From Agrobacterium tumefaciens (lineage in GTDB: Bacteria; Pseudomonadota; Alphaproteobacteria; Rhizobiales; Rhizobiaceae), in the NCBI RefSeq assembly GCF_005221325.1, contig NZ_CP039889.1, positions 1,872,501 through 1,936,500 of the forward strand: DNA of 64,000 bases, written 5' to 3'. A model generated the notes under the pieces. That model was not told where the DNA came from. It searched no databases and saw only the letters and a list, made by a program, of their open reading frames with translations. Below are positions 1-9,371 of the stretch, one piece after another. Numbering within the stretch: position 1 is the first letter of the stretch; every line of letters starts with the position of its first letter. The position numbers and the translations under genes are program-made.

Positions 1-17
1 TAGGTCGGCATGGCTGC

Positions 18-479
18 TTACTCCGGTCTTGGTTCGAAAAAACCCGCTACGAAGGTGAAGATCGGCGCGAGCAGACCGGCCGCAAAAACGCTGTACCAGC
101 CGTGTACGAGAAAGACCGAGCCGCTCAAAGTGTAGGCCCAGAGCACGAAAGCGATGGTTGAGATGCTGGCATTCAGCACCCAGGGCTGGCCCGGCAGTTT
201 CCGTTGACGAAGATAGATGGGCGTACCGATGATGCCGAGGGCCAGAATGACCCAGCTAACGATAACGGCCTGGGTGGAGATGACGCTGTCTGTCGTCAGC
301 GCGCTCAGCCCATAGTGGGAATTGACCATTTTATCGACGGCGACGTAGAGCGCGACGGATTCAGCCGGGATATATTTGACGAGACGGTCGCGATAGTCAT
401 CGGGAGGAAGATTTTTCAATGATTTGGCGGAGGCCAACCGCCCGGTGATCGCACTCTGTGGCACAACAAGTCTTGCCAT
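18..479 (-). CDS. small membrane protein of unknown function (153 aa)
   Basis: The protein has a soluble amphipathic N-terminus of about 65 residues followed by hydrophobic segments at roughly residues 68-90, 101-119 and 122-148, so three or four membrane passes are likely. There is no signal peptide. Residues 36-45 read YIPAESVALY, a short motif I associate only loosely with small uncharacterised bacterial membrane proteins. The gene stands alone on the minus strand, followed upstream by an AT-rich spacer; its downstream neighbour lies outside the window. I assign no function. It could be a channel-like or sensor accessory protein, but nothing here proves that. Confidence 0.7.
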   Translation of the reverse strand: MARLVVPQSAITGRLASAKSLKNLPPDDYRDRLVKYIPAESVALYVAVDKMVNSHYGLSALTTDSVISTQAVIVSWVILALGIIGTPIYLRQRKLPGQPWVLNASISTIAFVLWAYTLSGSVFLVHGWYSVFAAGLLAPIFTFVAGFFEPRPE

Positions 480-519
480 AATGATTGCCCGTTTGAAATT
501 GTTGAGCAGAATCTGAATA

Positions 520-546
520 GTAAATGCGAATATTCCGCATATTTAC
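520..546. promoter_or_regulatory. imperfect palindrome in AT-rich promoter region
   Basis: GTAAATGCG and CGCATATTTAC form an inverted repeat interrupted by two extra bases. It lies about 41 bp before the start of the minus-strand membrane protein gene, in a 224-bp spacer (480-703) that is clearly more AT-rich than its surroundings. It may be an operator for that gene. The rest of the spacer shows no gene. Confidence 0.3.
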
Positions 547-703
547 ACTAATTAATTGGTTGGGTCCATTGAATATTGATGTATGTGCATCGGGATACGT
601 CAATATTTTTAAGTATTGTTGTGCTTCGGTACCCCGGAATGATTGTTGTGTGGAGACTTCACGTTTGAAGGCTGTCCCGGTTTCTCTGCCGGAACGGCCA
701 CTT

Positions 704-1876
704 TCAATCCGCCGCCAGTTCCTGCTCCACCAATGTCGCCCAGAACGCGACGCCGGGCACGATGGCCGCATCGTTGAAGTCGTAGGAGGTGTTGTGGTGC
801 AGCGCGCCATCCACCGCCGGGCCGTTGCCGAGCCAGACGTAGCAGCCGGGGGCTTCGCCGGCGAAGAAGGCGAAGTCGTCGCCGGCGGTCGAGGGCGGGA
901 AGGCGGTGCGGGCCTTCGTGCCGAAGACGGTCTTTGCGGCGCGCAGCGCCCGTTTGGTCGTGTCCGCATCGTTGATGACGGGGGGAATGCGGCGGATGAA
1001 TTCGTAATGCGCCTCGATGCCGAACATCGCCGCCGTGCCCTTCGCCAGCCGGCCGATTTCCGCCTCCAGCTGGTTGCGCACATCTGCCGCATAGGCCCGC
1101 GCCGTACCACCGATTTCAACGAGATCGGGAATGACGTTGAGCGCCTGCGGGTCGCCCGCCTGCACCGAACAGGCGCTGACGACGGCGGGTTGCAAAGGAT
1201 CGATGACGCGGCCGACGATGTTTTGCAGCGAGGCGAGAAAGGTGCCCGCCGCCGTTATGGGGTCACGGCCGAGATGCGGCTTGGCGCCATGGGTGCCGAT
1301 GCCCTTGAAGGTGACGCGCCAGCTGTCGGAAGAGGCAAGCTGCGGGCCTTCCACCACGGCCATTTCGTCAAGCCCAAGCCCCGGCATATTGTGCAGGCCA
1401 TAGACCGCATCGCAGGGAAACAGGTTGAAAAGCCCGTCTTCCACCATTTTTTTCGCACCACCCCGGCCTTCTTCGGCCGGCTGGAAGATGAAATGCACGG
1501 TGCCGGAAAAGTCGCGGGTCTTGGCAAGATAACGTGCAGCGCCCAGCAGCATGGCGGTGTGACCGTCATGGCCGCAGGCATGCATCTTGCCGGGAAATTT
1601 CGATTTATAGGGCCGGTCGGGCACCTCAGGCATGGCAAGCGCATCCATATCGGCCCGCAGGCCGATGCTGCGGGTGCCGTTACCCACCTGCAACGTGCCG
1701 ACCACACCTGTACCACCGAGACCGCGATGCACCTTCAGCCCGGCGCGCTCGAGCAGATCGGCGACAATGGCGCTTGTTCTTTCCTCCTCGAAACCGAGTT
1801 CCGGATGTGCGTGCAGATCATGACGAAGCTCCGTCAGGAATGGCAGGTCCTCGCCGATCCGGTCCAGCAGTCTCAT
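704..1876 (-). CDS. M20-family amidohydrolase (hippurate hydrolase-like)
   Basis: This 390-residue protein is a cytoplasmic M20D metallo-amidohydrolase, a family that removes acyl or amide groups from N-acyl amino acids or related amides. The metal-binding signature ACGHDGHT is at about residues 100-107. The catalytic/metal glutamate pair in QPAEEGRGG is near 135-136, and DDFAFF lies late in the protein. I chose the ATG at 1876 because GGACAAGG precedes it; the upstream ATG at 1915 has no ribosome site. It runs divergently from the phosphoribosyltransferase gene. Its neighbours (dipeptidase, peptide-type importer) suggest scavenging of amide-linked amino acids. The substrate is not determined. 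Confidence 0.88.
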   Translation of the reverse strand: MRLLDRIGEDLPFLTELRHDLHAHPELGFEEERTSAIVADLLERAGLKVHRGLGGTGVVGTLQVGNGTRSIGLRADMDALAMPEVPDRPYKSKFPGKMHACGHDGHTAMLLGAARYLAKTRDFSGTVHFIFQPAEEGRGGAKKMVEDGLFNLFPCDAVYGLHNMPGLGLDEMAVVEGPQLASSDSWRVTFKGIGTHGAKPHLGRDPITAAGTFLASLQNIVGRVIDPLQPAVVSACSVQAGDPQALNVIPDLVEIGGTARAYAADVRNQLEAEIGRLAKGTAAMFGIEAHYEFIRRIPPVINDADTTKRALRAAKTVFGTKARTAFPPSTAGDDFAFFAGEAPGCYVWLGNGPAVDGALHHNTSYDFNDAAIVPGVAFWATLVEQELAAD

Positions 1877-2088
1877 GGGAACCTTGTCCTTGAATATGGG
1901 AAAAACCCGCGTCATAGGTGGGTTTGTCCGAATGCCTGTTGCTTTGTTTCCGTTCTAGCGGAAAAAGCCAATGAAATGAACCCGTCGCATGTTTGCGGTT
2001 GCTGAAATGCCGATTATGCCAAACGGGGTTGGCTCGGCGGGAGAGACTATATCCGCCTTGCGCCATTCCGCTCCTGAAAGGAAAACCG

Positions 2089-2796
2089 ATGCCGTCATCC
2101 GCATCGCCCGTCGCCCAGTCTCCCGCCGTGCCGCACGAGTTCTGGCAGGACATTCTTCCGCCCGGCACTTTTGCAACGGCGGGTCCGCATTCCACCTTCT
2201 TTCCGGCGGAACTGGATGACAACAGGCAGATCTGCCTGCCCATCCGGCCGCTTGCGGATGGGGAACATGCGCTGGCATCGCTCATCGTCAATCAGGCCTC
2301 CTTCGAGGTGCTGGAGGCGCTGGCGGCTGATCTGGCCGCCAGGCTCGCGCCCTTCAGCCCGGATGTCGTGATCGGCCTGCCGACGCTGGGCTTGACGCTC
2401 GCCGCCGCCGTTGCCCGCCATCTTGGCCACTCCCGTTACGTGCCGCTCGGCACCTCGCGCAAGTTCTGGTATCTGGAGGAGCTGTCGGTGCCGATGTCCT
2501 CCATCACCACCCGGCAGGAAAAACGGCTTTATATCGATCCGCGCATGCTGCCCTTGATCGAGGGCCGGCGGGTGGCGCTGGTGGATGATGTGATCTCCAG
2601 TGGCAGTTCCATTCTATCAGGTCTTTCGCTTCTCGCCGCCTCCGGCATCCGCCCCGCCGTCATCGGTGCGGCCATGCTGCAATCGGATCGCTGGCGGGAA
2701 AAAATCGCCGCTTTCGGGCCGGAATGGCCGGAGCGGGTGAGGGGCGTTTTTGCCACGCCGCTGCTGACAAAAGCGGAAGGCGGCTGGCGCGCTTGA
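2089..2796 (+). CDS. phosphoribosyltransferase-family protein
   Basis: This 235-residue protein has a type I PRTase fold signature: the PRPP-binding loop VALVDDVISSGSS is at about residues 162-174 and a conserved SRKFWYLEE segment lies near 123-131. The family transfers phosphoribosyl groups from PRPP to nucleobases, and some members are regulators. An ATG at 2089 preceded by GAAAGGAAA is a better start than the upstream ATG at 1993. The N-terminal 60 residues are longer than in minimal adenine PRTases. It is the first plus-strand gene before the dipeptidase and importer, which is odd company for a salvage enzyme. The base specificity is unknown. Confidence 0.8.
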   Translation: MPSSASPVAQSPAVPHEFWQDILPPGTFATAGPHSTFFPAELDDNRQICLPIRPLADGEHALASLIVNQASFEVLEALAADLAARLAPFSPDVVIGLPTLGLTLAAAVARHLGHSRYVPLGTSRKFWYLEELSVPMSSITTRQEKRLYIDPRMLPLIEGRRVALVDDVISSGSSILSGLSLLAASGIRPAVIGAAMLQSDRWREKIAAFGPEWPERVRGVFATPLLTKAEGGWRA

Positions 2797-2999
2797 CGTT
2801 TCGCAAGTTCCGGCAAAAGGCAAGTGGTGATAATTTCACCGGGCCTAATTTGTGTCTTGCGGAGCTCCGGGAGATCGTCCTAAGATCGCTTCCGACAGAC
2901 AAAAGCGGTCGGCGAATAACGCCGGTTTGCTTACGCGCGGTGTCATCCCGGCGTCTGCCCGCACCCCTTTGTTCTTGCCGATGACTGGAATTTCTTCCC

Positions 3000-4055
3000 A
3001 TGCATGCAGTGTTTGACGGTCATAATGATGTGCTGCTTCGTTTGTGGCGCAACAGCAAGGCCGGTGCCGATCCCGTGGCCGAATTCAAGAACGGCACGCG
3101 CGAAGGTCATATCGATGGTCCGCGCGCACGGGCAGGCGGTCTCGGCGGTGGCATCTGCGCCATTTATATCCCCTCCGGCGATCTGGTCCTGCAGGAACCG
3201 GACGAACAGGGCCATTACGACACGCCGCTTGCCTCTCCGCTTGAGCGCCTGCCTTCCCTCGACATCGCCATGGAAAAGGCGGCGATTGCGCTGCGGCTCG
3301 ATCGCGCCGGTGCCTGGCGGCTCTGCCGCTCCACGGCCGACATCCGTAAGGCCTTTGCTGAGGATGTTTTCGCCGCCGTGCTGCACATGGAAGGCTGCGA
3401 GGCGATCGGCGCCGATCTCGATGCGCTGGAGGTGTTTTATGCCGCCGGCCTGCGCTCGCTCGGCCCGGTCTGGAGCCGGCACAATATTTTCGGCCATGGC
3501 GTTCCGTTTTCCTATCCCATGTCGCCCGATACTGCGCCCGGCCTCACCGATGCCGGTTTCGCGCTGGTGAAGGAATGCAACCGCCTCGGTATTCTCATCG
3601 ATCTCGCGCATATCACCGAAAAGGGCTTCTGGGATGTGGCCAAGACCACCAACCAGCCGCTGATCGCCAGCCATTCCAACGCGCATGCGCTTACCCCCGT
3701 CGCGCGCAATCTCACCGACCGGCAGATGGATGCCATCAGAGAGAGCGGCGGGCTCGTCGGTCTCAACTATGCCGTCACGATGCTCAGGCCCGATGCGCGT
3801 GACATTGCCGATACGCCGCTCTCCGATATGGTTCGCCATATCGACTATATGGTGGAACGCATGGGCATCGATTGCGTGGCCCTCGGATCGGATTTCGACG
3901 GCGCGACGGTGCCCGTTGGAGTGGCCGATGCCAGCGGCAACCACAATCTGGTTGCGGCACTGAAATCGGCAGGCTACGGTGATGGAGAGCTTGCTAAAAT
4001 ATGCCGGGAAAACTGGCTGCGTGTTTTGTCTCAGGCCTGGCACGAAGCGGCCTGA
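3000..4055 (+). CDS. membrane-type dipeptidase, peptidase M19
   Basis: This 351-residue zinc dipeptidase resembles renal dipeptidase. Visible metal ligands are H8 and D10 in DGHNDV, the glutamate in HMEGCEA, the histidines in LIDLAHI and SHSNAHA, and the aspartate in GSDFDG. The family hydrolyses dipeptides, including some with D-residues. No signal peptide is visible, so it is probably cytoplasmic. It is followed after 49 bp by the binding protein of a peptide-type importer, so imported dipeptides are the likely substrates. The gap upstream (2797-2999) shows no gene and no clear promoter. Confidence 0.9.
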   Translation: MHAVFDGHNDVLLRLWRNSKAGADPVAEFKNGTREGHIDGPRARAGGLGGGICAIYIPSGDLVLQEPDEQGHYDTPLASPLERLPSLDIAMEKAAIALRLDRAGAWRLCRSTADIRKAFAEDVFAAVLHMEGCEAIGADLDALEVFYAAGLRSLGPVWSRHNIFGHGVPFSYPMSPDTAPGLTDAGFALVKECNRLGILIDLAHITEKGFWDVAKTTNQPLIASHSNAHALTPVARNLTDRQMDAIRESGGLVGLNYAVTMLRPDARDIADTPLSDMVRHIDYMVERMGIDCVALGSDFDGATVPVGVADASGNHNLVAALKSAGYGDGELAKICRENWLRVLSQAWHEAA

Positions 4056-4104
4056 AAACAGTTTAAGCGAACCAAATCAATCTCATAACAAAAGGGGAGA
4101 TCCT

Positions 4105-5745
4105 ATGATCAAATCGCTCAACAAATCCATGCGGATCCTTAGCACCAGCGCTGCCCTGTCGCTGATGATGTTTTCCGCACCGCACGCTTTTGCCGCCACG
4201 CCGGCCGATACGCTGGTGGAAGGTTTCGCCATCGACGACATCATCACGCTCGACCCGGGCGAAGCATTCGAACTGTCTGCCGCTGAAGTCACCGGTAACA
4301 CCTACAGCAAGCTCGTTTCCATCAATCTCGACGACACCTCCAAGGTTATCGGTGATCTCGCCGAGAGCTGGACGACCTCCGAGGACGGCCTGACCTATAC
4401 GTTCAAGCTGAAATCCGGCCTGAAATTCGCCTCCGGCAATCCGGTCACCGCTGATGATGTGGCCTTCTCCTTCGAGCGTGCCGTGAAGCTCGACAAGTCG
4501 CCGGCATTCCTGCTGACACAGTTCGGCCTCAAGGGCGATAACGTTAACGAGAAAGCCAAGGCTGCGGATGCAAACACATTCGTGCTCACGGTCGACAAGC
4601 CCTATGCGCCGAGCTTCGTGCTGAACGTGCTGACCGCGACCGTCGCTTCGGTGGTCGACAAGAAGCTCGTCACCGAAAAGGCGAAGTCGGTCACGCCGAG
4701 CGCCGATTACAAATACGACACGGATTTCGGCAATGAATTCCTGAAAACCGGTTATGCCGGTTCCGGCCCCTACAAGATCCTCGGCTGGAAGGCTAACGAG
4801 GCCGTCATTCTGGAAGCCAACCCGAATTATTACGGCGAGAAGCCGAAGCTGAAGCGCGTCGTCTATCGCCACATGAAGGAAAGCTCGGGCCAGCGCCTGG
4901 CGCTTGAAAACGGCGATATCGACGTTGCCCGTAACCTCGAGCCGGGCGACATGGAAGCCGTTTCCAAGAAGGAAGGCCTTGCTATCACCTCTGCGCCGAA
5001 GGGCACTGTCTATTACTTCAGCCTCAACCAGAAGAACGAGAACCTGAAGAAGCCGGAAGTGGTCGAAGCTCTGAAATATCTGGTCGACTACGACGCGATC
5101 GGCGCGACGATCATCAAGGGTATCGGTGAAATCCACCAGACCTTCCTTCCGAAGGGCCAGCTGGGTGCGCTTGACGAAAACCCCTACAAGCTCGACGTCG
5201 CCAAGGCGAAGGAACTTCTCGCCAAGGCCGGCCTGAAGGACGGCTTCACCGTGACCATGGATGTGCGCAACACGCAGCCGGTGACCGGCATTGCCGAAAG
5301 CGTGCAGCAGACGCTGGCGCAGGCCGGCATCAAGCTCGAAATCATTCCGGGTGACGGCAAGCAGACGCTGACGAAATATCGCGCCCGCACGCATGATATC
5401 TACATTGGCCAGTGGGGTTCGGACTATTTCGACCCGAACTCGAATGCGGAAACCTTCACCATCAACTACGACAATTCGGATGAAGGCAAGAACAAGACGC
5501 TCGCCTGGCGCAACGCCTGGGACGTTCCTGACCTGACCAAGGAAACCCAGTCGGCTCTGCTGGAGAAGGACAGCGCCAAGCGTGCGGCGATCTATCAGAA
5601 CCTGCAGAAGGAAGTTCTGGCGAAGGGTCCCTTCGTCATCATCTTCCAGCAGACGGAAGTGGCCGGTTATTCCGCCAAGCTCAAGGGCCTGAAACTCGGA
5701 CCGAGCTTCGACACCAACTACGTCTATACGATCTCCAAGGAATGA
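4105..5745 (+). CDS. peptide-type ABC transporter substrate-binding protein (system 1)
   Basis: This is a family-5 (DppA/OppA-like) periplasmic binding protein of 546 residues. It has a typical Sec signal ending near AFA at residues 28-30 and the family's early segment with TYTFKLKSGLKFASGNPVTADDV. The ATG at 4105 is chosen because AAGGGGAGA precedes it; the open frame extends back into the dipeptidase gene without a reason to start there. It heads a five-gene set of binding protein, two permeases and two ATPases with short or overlapping junctions. Dipeptides or related amides are the inferred ligand, supported only by the adjacent dipeptidase. Confidence 0.9.
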   Translation: MIKSLNKSMRILSTSAALSLMMFSAPHAFAATPADTLVEGFAIDDIITLDPGEAFELSAAEVTGNTYSKLVSINLDDTSKVIGDLAESWTTSEDGLTYTFKLKSGLKFASGNPVTADDVAFSFERAVKLDKSPAFLLTQFGLKGDNVNEKAKAADANTFVLTVDKPYAPSFVLNVLTATVASVVDKKLVTEKAKSVTPSADYKYDTDFGNEFLKTGYAGSGPYKILGWKANEAVILEANPNYYGEKPKLKRVVYRHMKESSGQRLALENGDIDVARNLEPGDMEAVSKKEGLAITSAPKGTVYYFSLNQKNENLKKPEVVEALKYLVDYDAIGATIIKGIGEIHQTFLPKGQLGALDENPYKLDVAKAKELLAKAGLKDGFTVTMDVRNTQPVTGIAESVQQTLAQAGIKLEIIPGDGKQTLTKYRARTHDIYIGQWGSDYFDPNSNAETFTINYDNSDEGKNKTLAWRNAWDVPDLTKETQSALLEKDSAKRAAIYQNLQKEVLAKGPFVIIFQQTEVAGYSAKLKGLKLGPSFDTNYVYTISKE

Positions 5746-5763
5746 TCCGGAAGGATCGGTCTC

Positions 5764-6831
5764 TTGAGCATCGTTGAAGCAAACAGCCGGGCGAGGCAGG
5801 GCAAACGCCGTGCCAACGCCCGTGCCAAGGCCATTCTCGGCTTCGCCGTCACCGTCATCACCACCTTTCTGGGGTTGATGGCGGTCACATTTTTCATTGG
5901 CCGCGTGGTGCCGATCGATCCCGCACTGGCGATCGTCGGCGACCGTGCGCCTGCGCATGTGGTCGAGCGGGTGCGTGAGCAGCTCGGCCTCAACCTGCCG
6001 CTCTGGCATCAATTTCTGCTTTATCTGAAGCAGGCGCTTTCGGGTGATTTCGGCATCTCCGTCCTCACCACCAATCCTGTCATGGAGGATATCAAGCGGG
6101 TGTTTCCGGCGACGATCGAGCTTGCCACGATCGGCACGATCATCGGCGCCGTCTTCGGCATTCCGCTCGGCGTGCTTGCCGCCGTCAAGCGCGGCAGCTT
6201 TGCCGACCAGGTCGTGCGCGTCATCGGCCTCATCGGCTATTCCGTGCCGATCTTCTGGCTCGGCCTACTCGCGCTGCTGGTGTTTTACGCCCGGCTGCAA
6301 TGGGTCGCTTATCCCGGCCGCATGGACATCGTCTATGAATTCACTTTCACGCCGGTGACGGGGTTCTTCCTGATCGACGCGATCTGGCAACGGCAATGGG
6401 ACGTGTTGTGGGATCTGTTCCGCCACATCATCCTGCCCGCCTCTCTGCTTGGTTATTTCTCGCTGGCCTATATCAGCCGCATGACGCGTTCCTTCATGCT
6501 GAACGAGCTTGGCCAGGAATATATCGTCGCGGCCCGTGCCAAGGGGCTTTCGGAAACGCGCATCATATGGTTCCACGCGCTGCGCAATGCCGCCGTGCCG
6601 CTGGTGACCGTCATTGCGCTGTCTTACGCCGGTCTGCTGGAGGGTTCGGTGCTGACCGAAACCATCTTCGCCTGGCCGGGGCTCGGCCTCTACATCACCA
6701 ATTCCCTGCAGAATGCGGATATGAATGCCGTTCTTGGCGGCACGATCGTGATCGGCACCATCTTCGTCGGCATCAATCTCTTCTCCGATCTGCTTTACCG
6801 GACGCTCGATCCAAGGACGCGCAGCCGATGA
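5764..6831 (+). CDS. ABC transporter permease, DppB-like (system 1)
   Basis: This 355-residue inner-membrane permease belongs to the DppB/OppB family. It has an N-terminal transmembrane helix (about residues 25-50), a large loop, and the core transport domain from about 115 onward. The coupling-helix region EYIVAARAKGLSETRI contacts the ATPase. The start is TTG at 5764, preceded by GGAAGGATCGG. The N-terminal basic extension of about 25 residues is longer than usual. Its stop overlaps the next gene's ATG by four bases, indicating translational coupling. Confidence 0.9.
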   Translation: MSIVEANSRARQGKRRANARAKAILGFAVTVITTFLGLMAVTFFIGRVVPIDPALAIVGDRAPAHVVERVREQLGLNLPLWHQFLLYLKQALSGDFGISVLTTNPVMEDIKRVFPATIELATIGTIIGAVFGIPLGVLAAVKRGSFADQVVRVIGLIGYSVPIFWLGLLALLVFYARLQWVAYPGRMDIVYEFTFTPVTGFFLIDAIWQRQWDVLWDLFRHIILPASLLGYFSLAYISRMTRSFMLNELGQEYIVAARAKGLSETRIIWFHALRNAAVPLVTVIALSYAGLLEGSVLTETIFAWPGLGLYITNSLQNADMNAVLGGTIVIGTIFVGINLFSDLLYRTLDPRTRSR

Positions 6832-7760
6832 CAATTTCGACCGATACACTCAGACCCTATAGCCGTGAGTGGCTGCTCTCCGACCGGCCGGCCTCGCGCA
6901 AACAGGCGCGCCTTGGCCGTGCCTATGTCATCTGGCGGCGGTTTTCGGAAAACCGGCTGGCACTGCTTGGGCTCGCCATCATCATCGCGCTGCTGTTCGT
7001 CGCGCTGTTTGCCGATGTGCTGGCACCGCATAACCCGGTGCAGGGTGACCTGCGCAATGCTCGGCTCCTGCCACCCGGCACGGAAGGCTACCTGCTCGGC
7101 ACCGATGATCAGGGGCGCGATATTCTCTCGCGCCTCATTCACGGTTCGCGGCTCACTTTGTTCGTGGTGTTGCTGGTGGCCATCATCGCCGCACCCATAG
7201 GGCTCATCGTCGGTACCGTCTCGGGTTATGCCGGTGGCTGGGTCGATGCCATTCTGATGCGCATCACCGATATCTTTCTTGCCTTTCCGAAACTTGTTCT
7301 GGCGTTGGCGCTGGTGGCGGCGCTCGGGCCGGGCATCGAAAATGCGGTGCTGGCCATTGCGGTGACCTCGTGGCCACCCTATGCGCGCATCGCCCGTGCT
7401 GAAACCATGACCTTCCGCAATTCCGATTTCATCGCCGCGGTGAAGCTCATGGGGGCATCGCCGTTCCGCATCGTGCTGAAGCACGTCATGCCGCTCTGCC
7501 TGTCATCGCTCATCGTGCGTGTGACGCTGGATATGGCCGGCATCATCCTCACCGCCGCCGGCCTCGGCTTCCTCGGTCTCGGCGCACAGCCGCCGCTGCC
7601 GGAATGGGGCGCGATGATCGCCTCGGGCCGCCGTTTCATTCTCGATCAATGGTGGGTTGCGGCCATGCCGGGTATCGCGATCCTGATCGTCAGCCTTGGT
7701 TTCAACCTGCTGGGCGATGGCCTGCGCGATGCGCTGGATCCCAAGGAGGCGAACCAATGA
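6828..7760 (+). CDS. ABC transporter permease, DppC-like (system 1)
   Basis: This 310-residue permease is the DppC partner of the preceding gene. It shows an N-terminal helix after a cytoplasmic arm, the loop sequence GTDDQGRDILSRLIHG typical of DppC, and a later EAA-type segment (FIAAVKLMGASPFRI) for ATPase contact. The ATG at 6828 overlaps the upstream stop (ATGA). The open frame continues upstream, but only inside the dppB-like gene. The end overlaps the start of the first ATPase gene by four bases. Confidence 0.9.
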   Translation: MTISTDTLRPYSREWLLSDRPASRKQARLGRAYVIWRRFSENRLALLGLAIIIALLFVALFADVLAPHNPVQGDLRNARLLPPGTEGYLLGTDDQGRDILSRLIHGSRLTLFVVLLVAIIAAPIGLIVGTVSGYAGGWVDAILMRITDIFLAFPKLVLALALVAALGPGIENAVLAIAVTSWPPYARIARAETMTFRNSDFIAAVKLMGASPFRIVLKHVMPLCLSSLIVRVTLDMAGIILTAAGLGFLGLGAQPPLPEWGAMIASGRRFILDQWWVAAMPGIAILIVSLGFNLLGDGLRDALDPKEANQ

Positions 7761-8593
7761 GCGCGCCGCTTCTGACCGTAGATAATCTCCGTGTGTCCTT
7801 CCCCACCCGCACCGGGCTGGTGGAAGCGGTGCGCGGCGTGTCCTTCACGCTTGGGCGCGAGCGCCTCGGCATCGTGGGCGAATCCGGCTCCGGCAAGTCG
7901 CAGACCGGCCGCGCCATCATGGGGCTGACGCCGAAAAGCGCGCGCATCGAGGCTGATACCCTGCGTTTCGGTGATATCGATCTGCTAAAGGCTTCCGCAA
8001 AAGAGCGGCGGATCATGCGCGGCAAGCGCATGGCGATGATCCTGCAGGACCCGAAATATTCGCTGAACCCGGTCATGACTATCGGCCGCCAGATCATGGA
8101 AACCCTGCGGACGCATGAGAATATCAGCTCAAGCGAAGCGCGCCAGCGCACGCTTGCGATGCTCGAAGCCGTGCAGATCCGTGACCCCGAGCGCGTCTTC
8201 GATCTTTATCCGCACGAGGTTTCCGGCGGCATGGGTCAGCGTGTCATGATCGCCATGATGCTGGTCTGCGGTCCGGAGCTTCTGATCGCCGACGAACCAA
8301 CCTCGGCGCTCGATGTGACGGTGCAGCTGGAAGTGCTCGACATTCTCGACAAGCTGGTGCGCGACCGTGGCATGGGGCTGATCTTCGTCAGCCATGATCT
8401 GAGACTCGTCTCCTCCTTCTGCGACCGTGTTCTGGTCATGTATGCCGGCAAGGTGGTGGAGGAACTGTCTTCCGCCAATCTGAAGGAAGCGAAGCACCCC
8501 TATACGCAGGGCCTGTTGAACTGCCTGCCGCAGATCGGCGGCCACCGGCATCCGCTGCCCGTTCTGGAACGCAAGCCGGAGTGGCGCGCATGA
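7757..8593 (+). CDS. ABC transporter ATPase, DppD-like (system 1)
   Basis: This 278-residue ATPase has Walker A GESGSGKS (about 37-44), signature VSGGMGQRV and Walker [13 protein letters not shown] followed by the switch histidine in FVSHDL. It is shorter than classical DppD (over 320 residues): the C-terminal oligopeptide-transporter tail is reduced, though HPYTQGLLNCLPQI is still recognisable. It starts with an ATGA overlap on the permease and ends with an ATGA overlap on the second ATPase. It should form a heterodimer with the next product. Confidence 0.9.
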   Translation: MSAPLLTVDNLRVSFPTRTGLVEAVRGVSFTLGRERLGIVGESGSGKSQTGRAIMGLTPKSARIEADTLRFGDIDLLKASAKERRIMRGKRMAMILQDPKYSLNPVMTIGRQIMETLRTHENISSSEARQRTLAMLEAVQIRDPERVFDLYPHEVSGGMGQRVMIAMMLVCGPELLIADEPTSALDVTVQLEVLDILDKLVRDRGMGLIFVSHDLRLVSSFCDRVLVMYAGKVVEELSSANLKEAKHPYTQGLLNCLPQIGGHRHPLPVLERKPEWRA

Positions 8594-9339
8594 GCACAGT
8601 TCTTTCTATCAGAGACATGGTGGTGGATTTCGACGGTTACATCGCGCTCGACAGCGTCAGCGTCGATGTCGCCGAGGGCGAATCCTTCGGCATCGTCGGC
8701 GAATCCGGTTCCGGCAAATCCACCCTGCTGCGCGCCATTGCCGGCCTCAACCATTTCGATGAAGGTTCGCTGATGGTGGCGGGGCGCTCCTATTCCAGCA
8801 AGCACCGCGACAAGAGCTTTTATAGCGACGTGCAGATGGTGTTTCAGGACCCCTATGGCTCGTTGCACCCCCGCCAGACGGTGGATGCGCTGCTGCTCGA
8901 ACCGCTCGTCATCCATGGTCTCGACAATCGCGAGCAGCGTATCGCCCGCGCCCTGGACGAGGTGGGCCTCGGCTCCGGTTTCCGTTTCCGCTATTCGCAC
9001 CAGCTTTCCGGCGGCCAGCGGCAACGCATCGCCATTGCCCGCGCGCTGATCGTCGAGCCGAAAATCCTGTTGCTGGATGAGCCGACTTCGGCGCTCGATG
9101 CTTCCATCCAGGCTGAAATCCTCAACCTTCTGGAACAGGCCCGCAAGGACCGCAACCTCACCTTCGTCATGGTCAGCCACGATCTCGGCGTCATCAGCCA
9201 TATGTGCGATCGGCTCGCGGTGATGAAAAGCGGCAAGGTGGTGGAAATGCTGGAAGCCGAGGCGCTGGAAAGCCGCGAGTTCAGCGCGGATTATACAAGG
9301 CAGCTGCTGGTGGCGAGCGAGGGTTTCAAACGCGCTTGA
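8590..9339 (+). CDS. ABC transporter ATPase, DppF-like (system 1)
   Basis: This 249-residue ATPase carries Walker [10 protein letters not shown], signature [15 protein letters not shown] and Walker B ILLLDEPTSALD. It lacks the C-terminal extension of full-length DppF proteins and ends about 60 residues after the switch region. The in-frame GTG at 8581 is possible, but the ATG at 8590 forms the same ATGA overlap seen at the other junctions of this operon. It completes system 1 and, with its partner, may also power the ATPase-less system 2 (inference). Confidence 0.88.
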   Translation: MSTVLSIRDMVVDFDGYIALDSVSVDVAEGESFGIVGESGSGKSTLLRAIAGLNHFDEGSLMVAGRSYSSKHRDKSFYSDVQMVFQDPYGSLHPRQTVDALLLEPLVIHGLDNREQRIARALDEVGLGSGFRFRYSHQLSGGQRQRIAIARALIVEPKILLLDEPTSALDASIQAEILNLLEQARKDRNLTFVMVSHDLGVISHMCDRLAVMKSGKVVEMLEAEALESREFSADYTRQLLVASEGFKRA

Positions 9340-9371
9340 ACTGCCGCTATAGTCAGGTCAAATGACATATT

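Noticed and set aside
524..2005. 493-codon open frame on the plus strand
   Set aside because: It is antisense to the M20 amidohydrolase and starts in AT-rich spacer without a ribosome site.
4063..6012. 649-codon open frame on the minus strand
   Set aside because: It lies fully opposite the system 1 binding-protein gene and the start of its permease gene, which have clear family motifs. Long antisense frames are common in GC-rich DNA.
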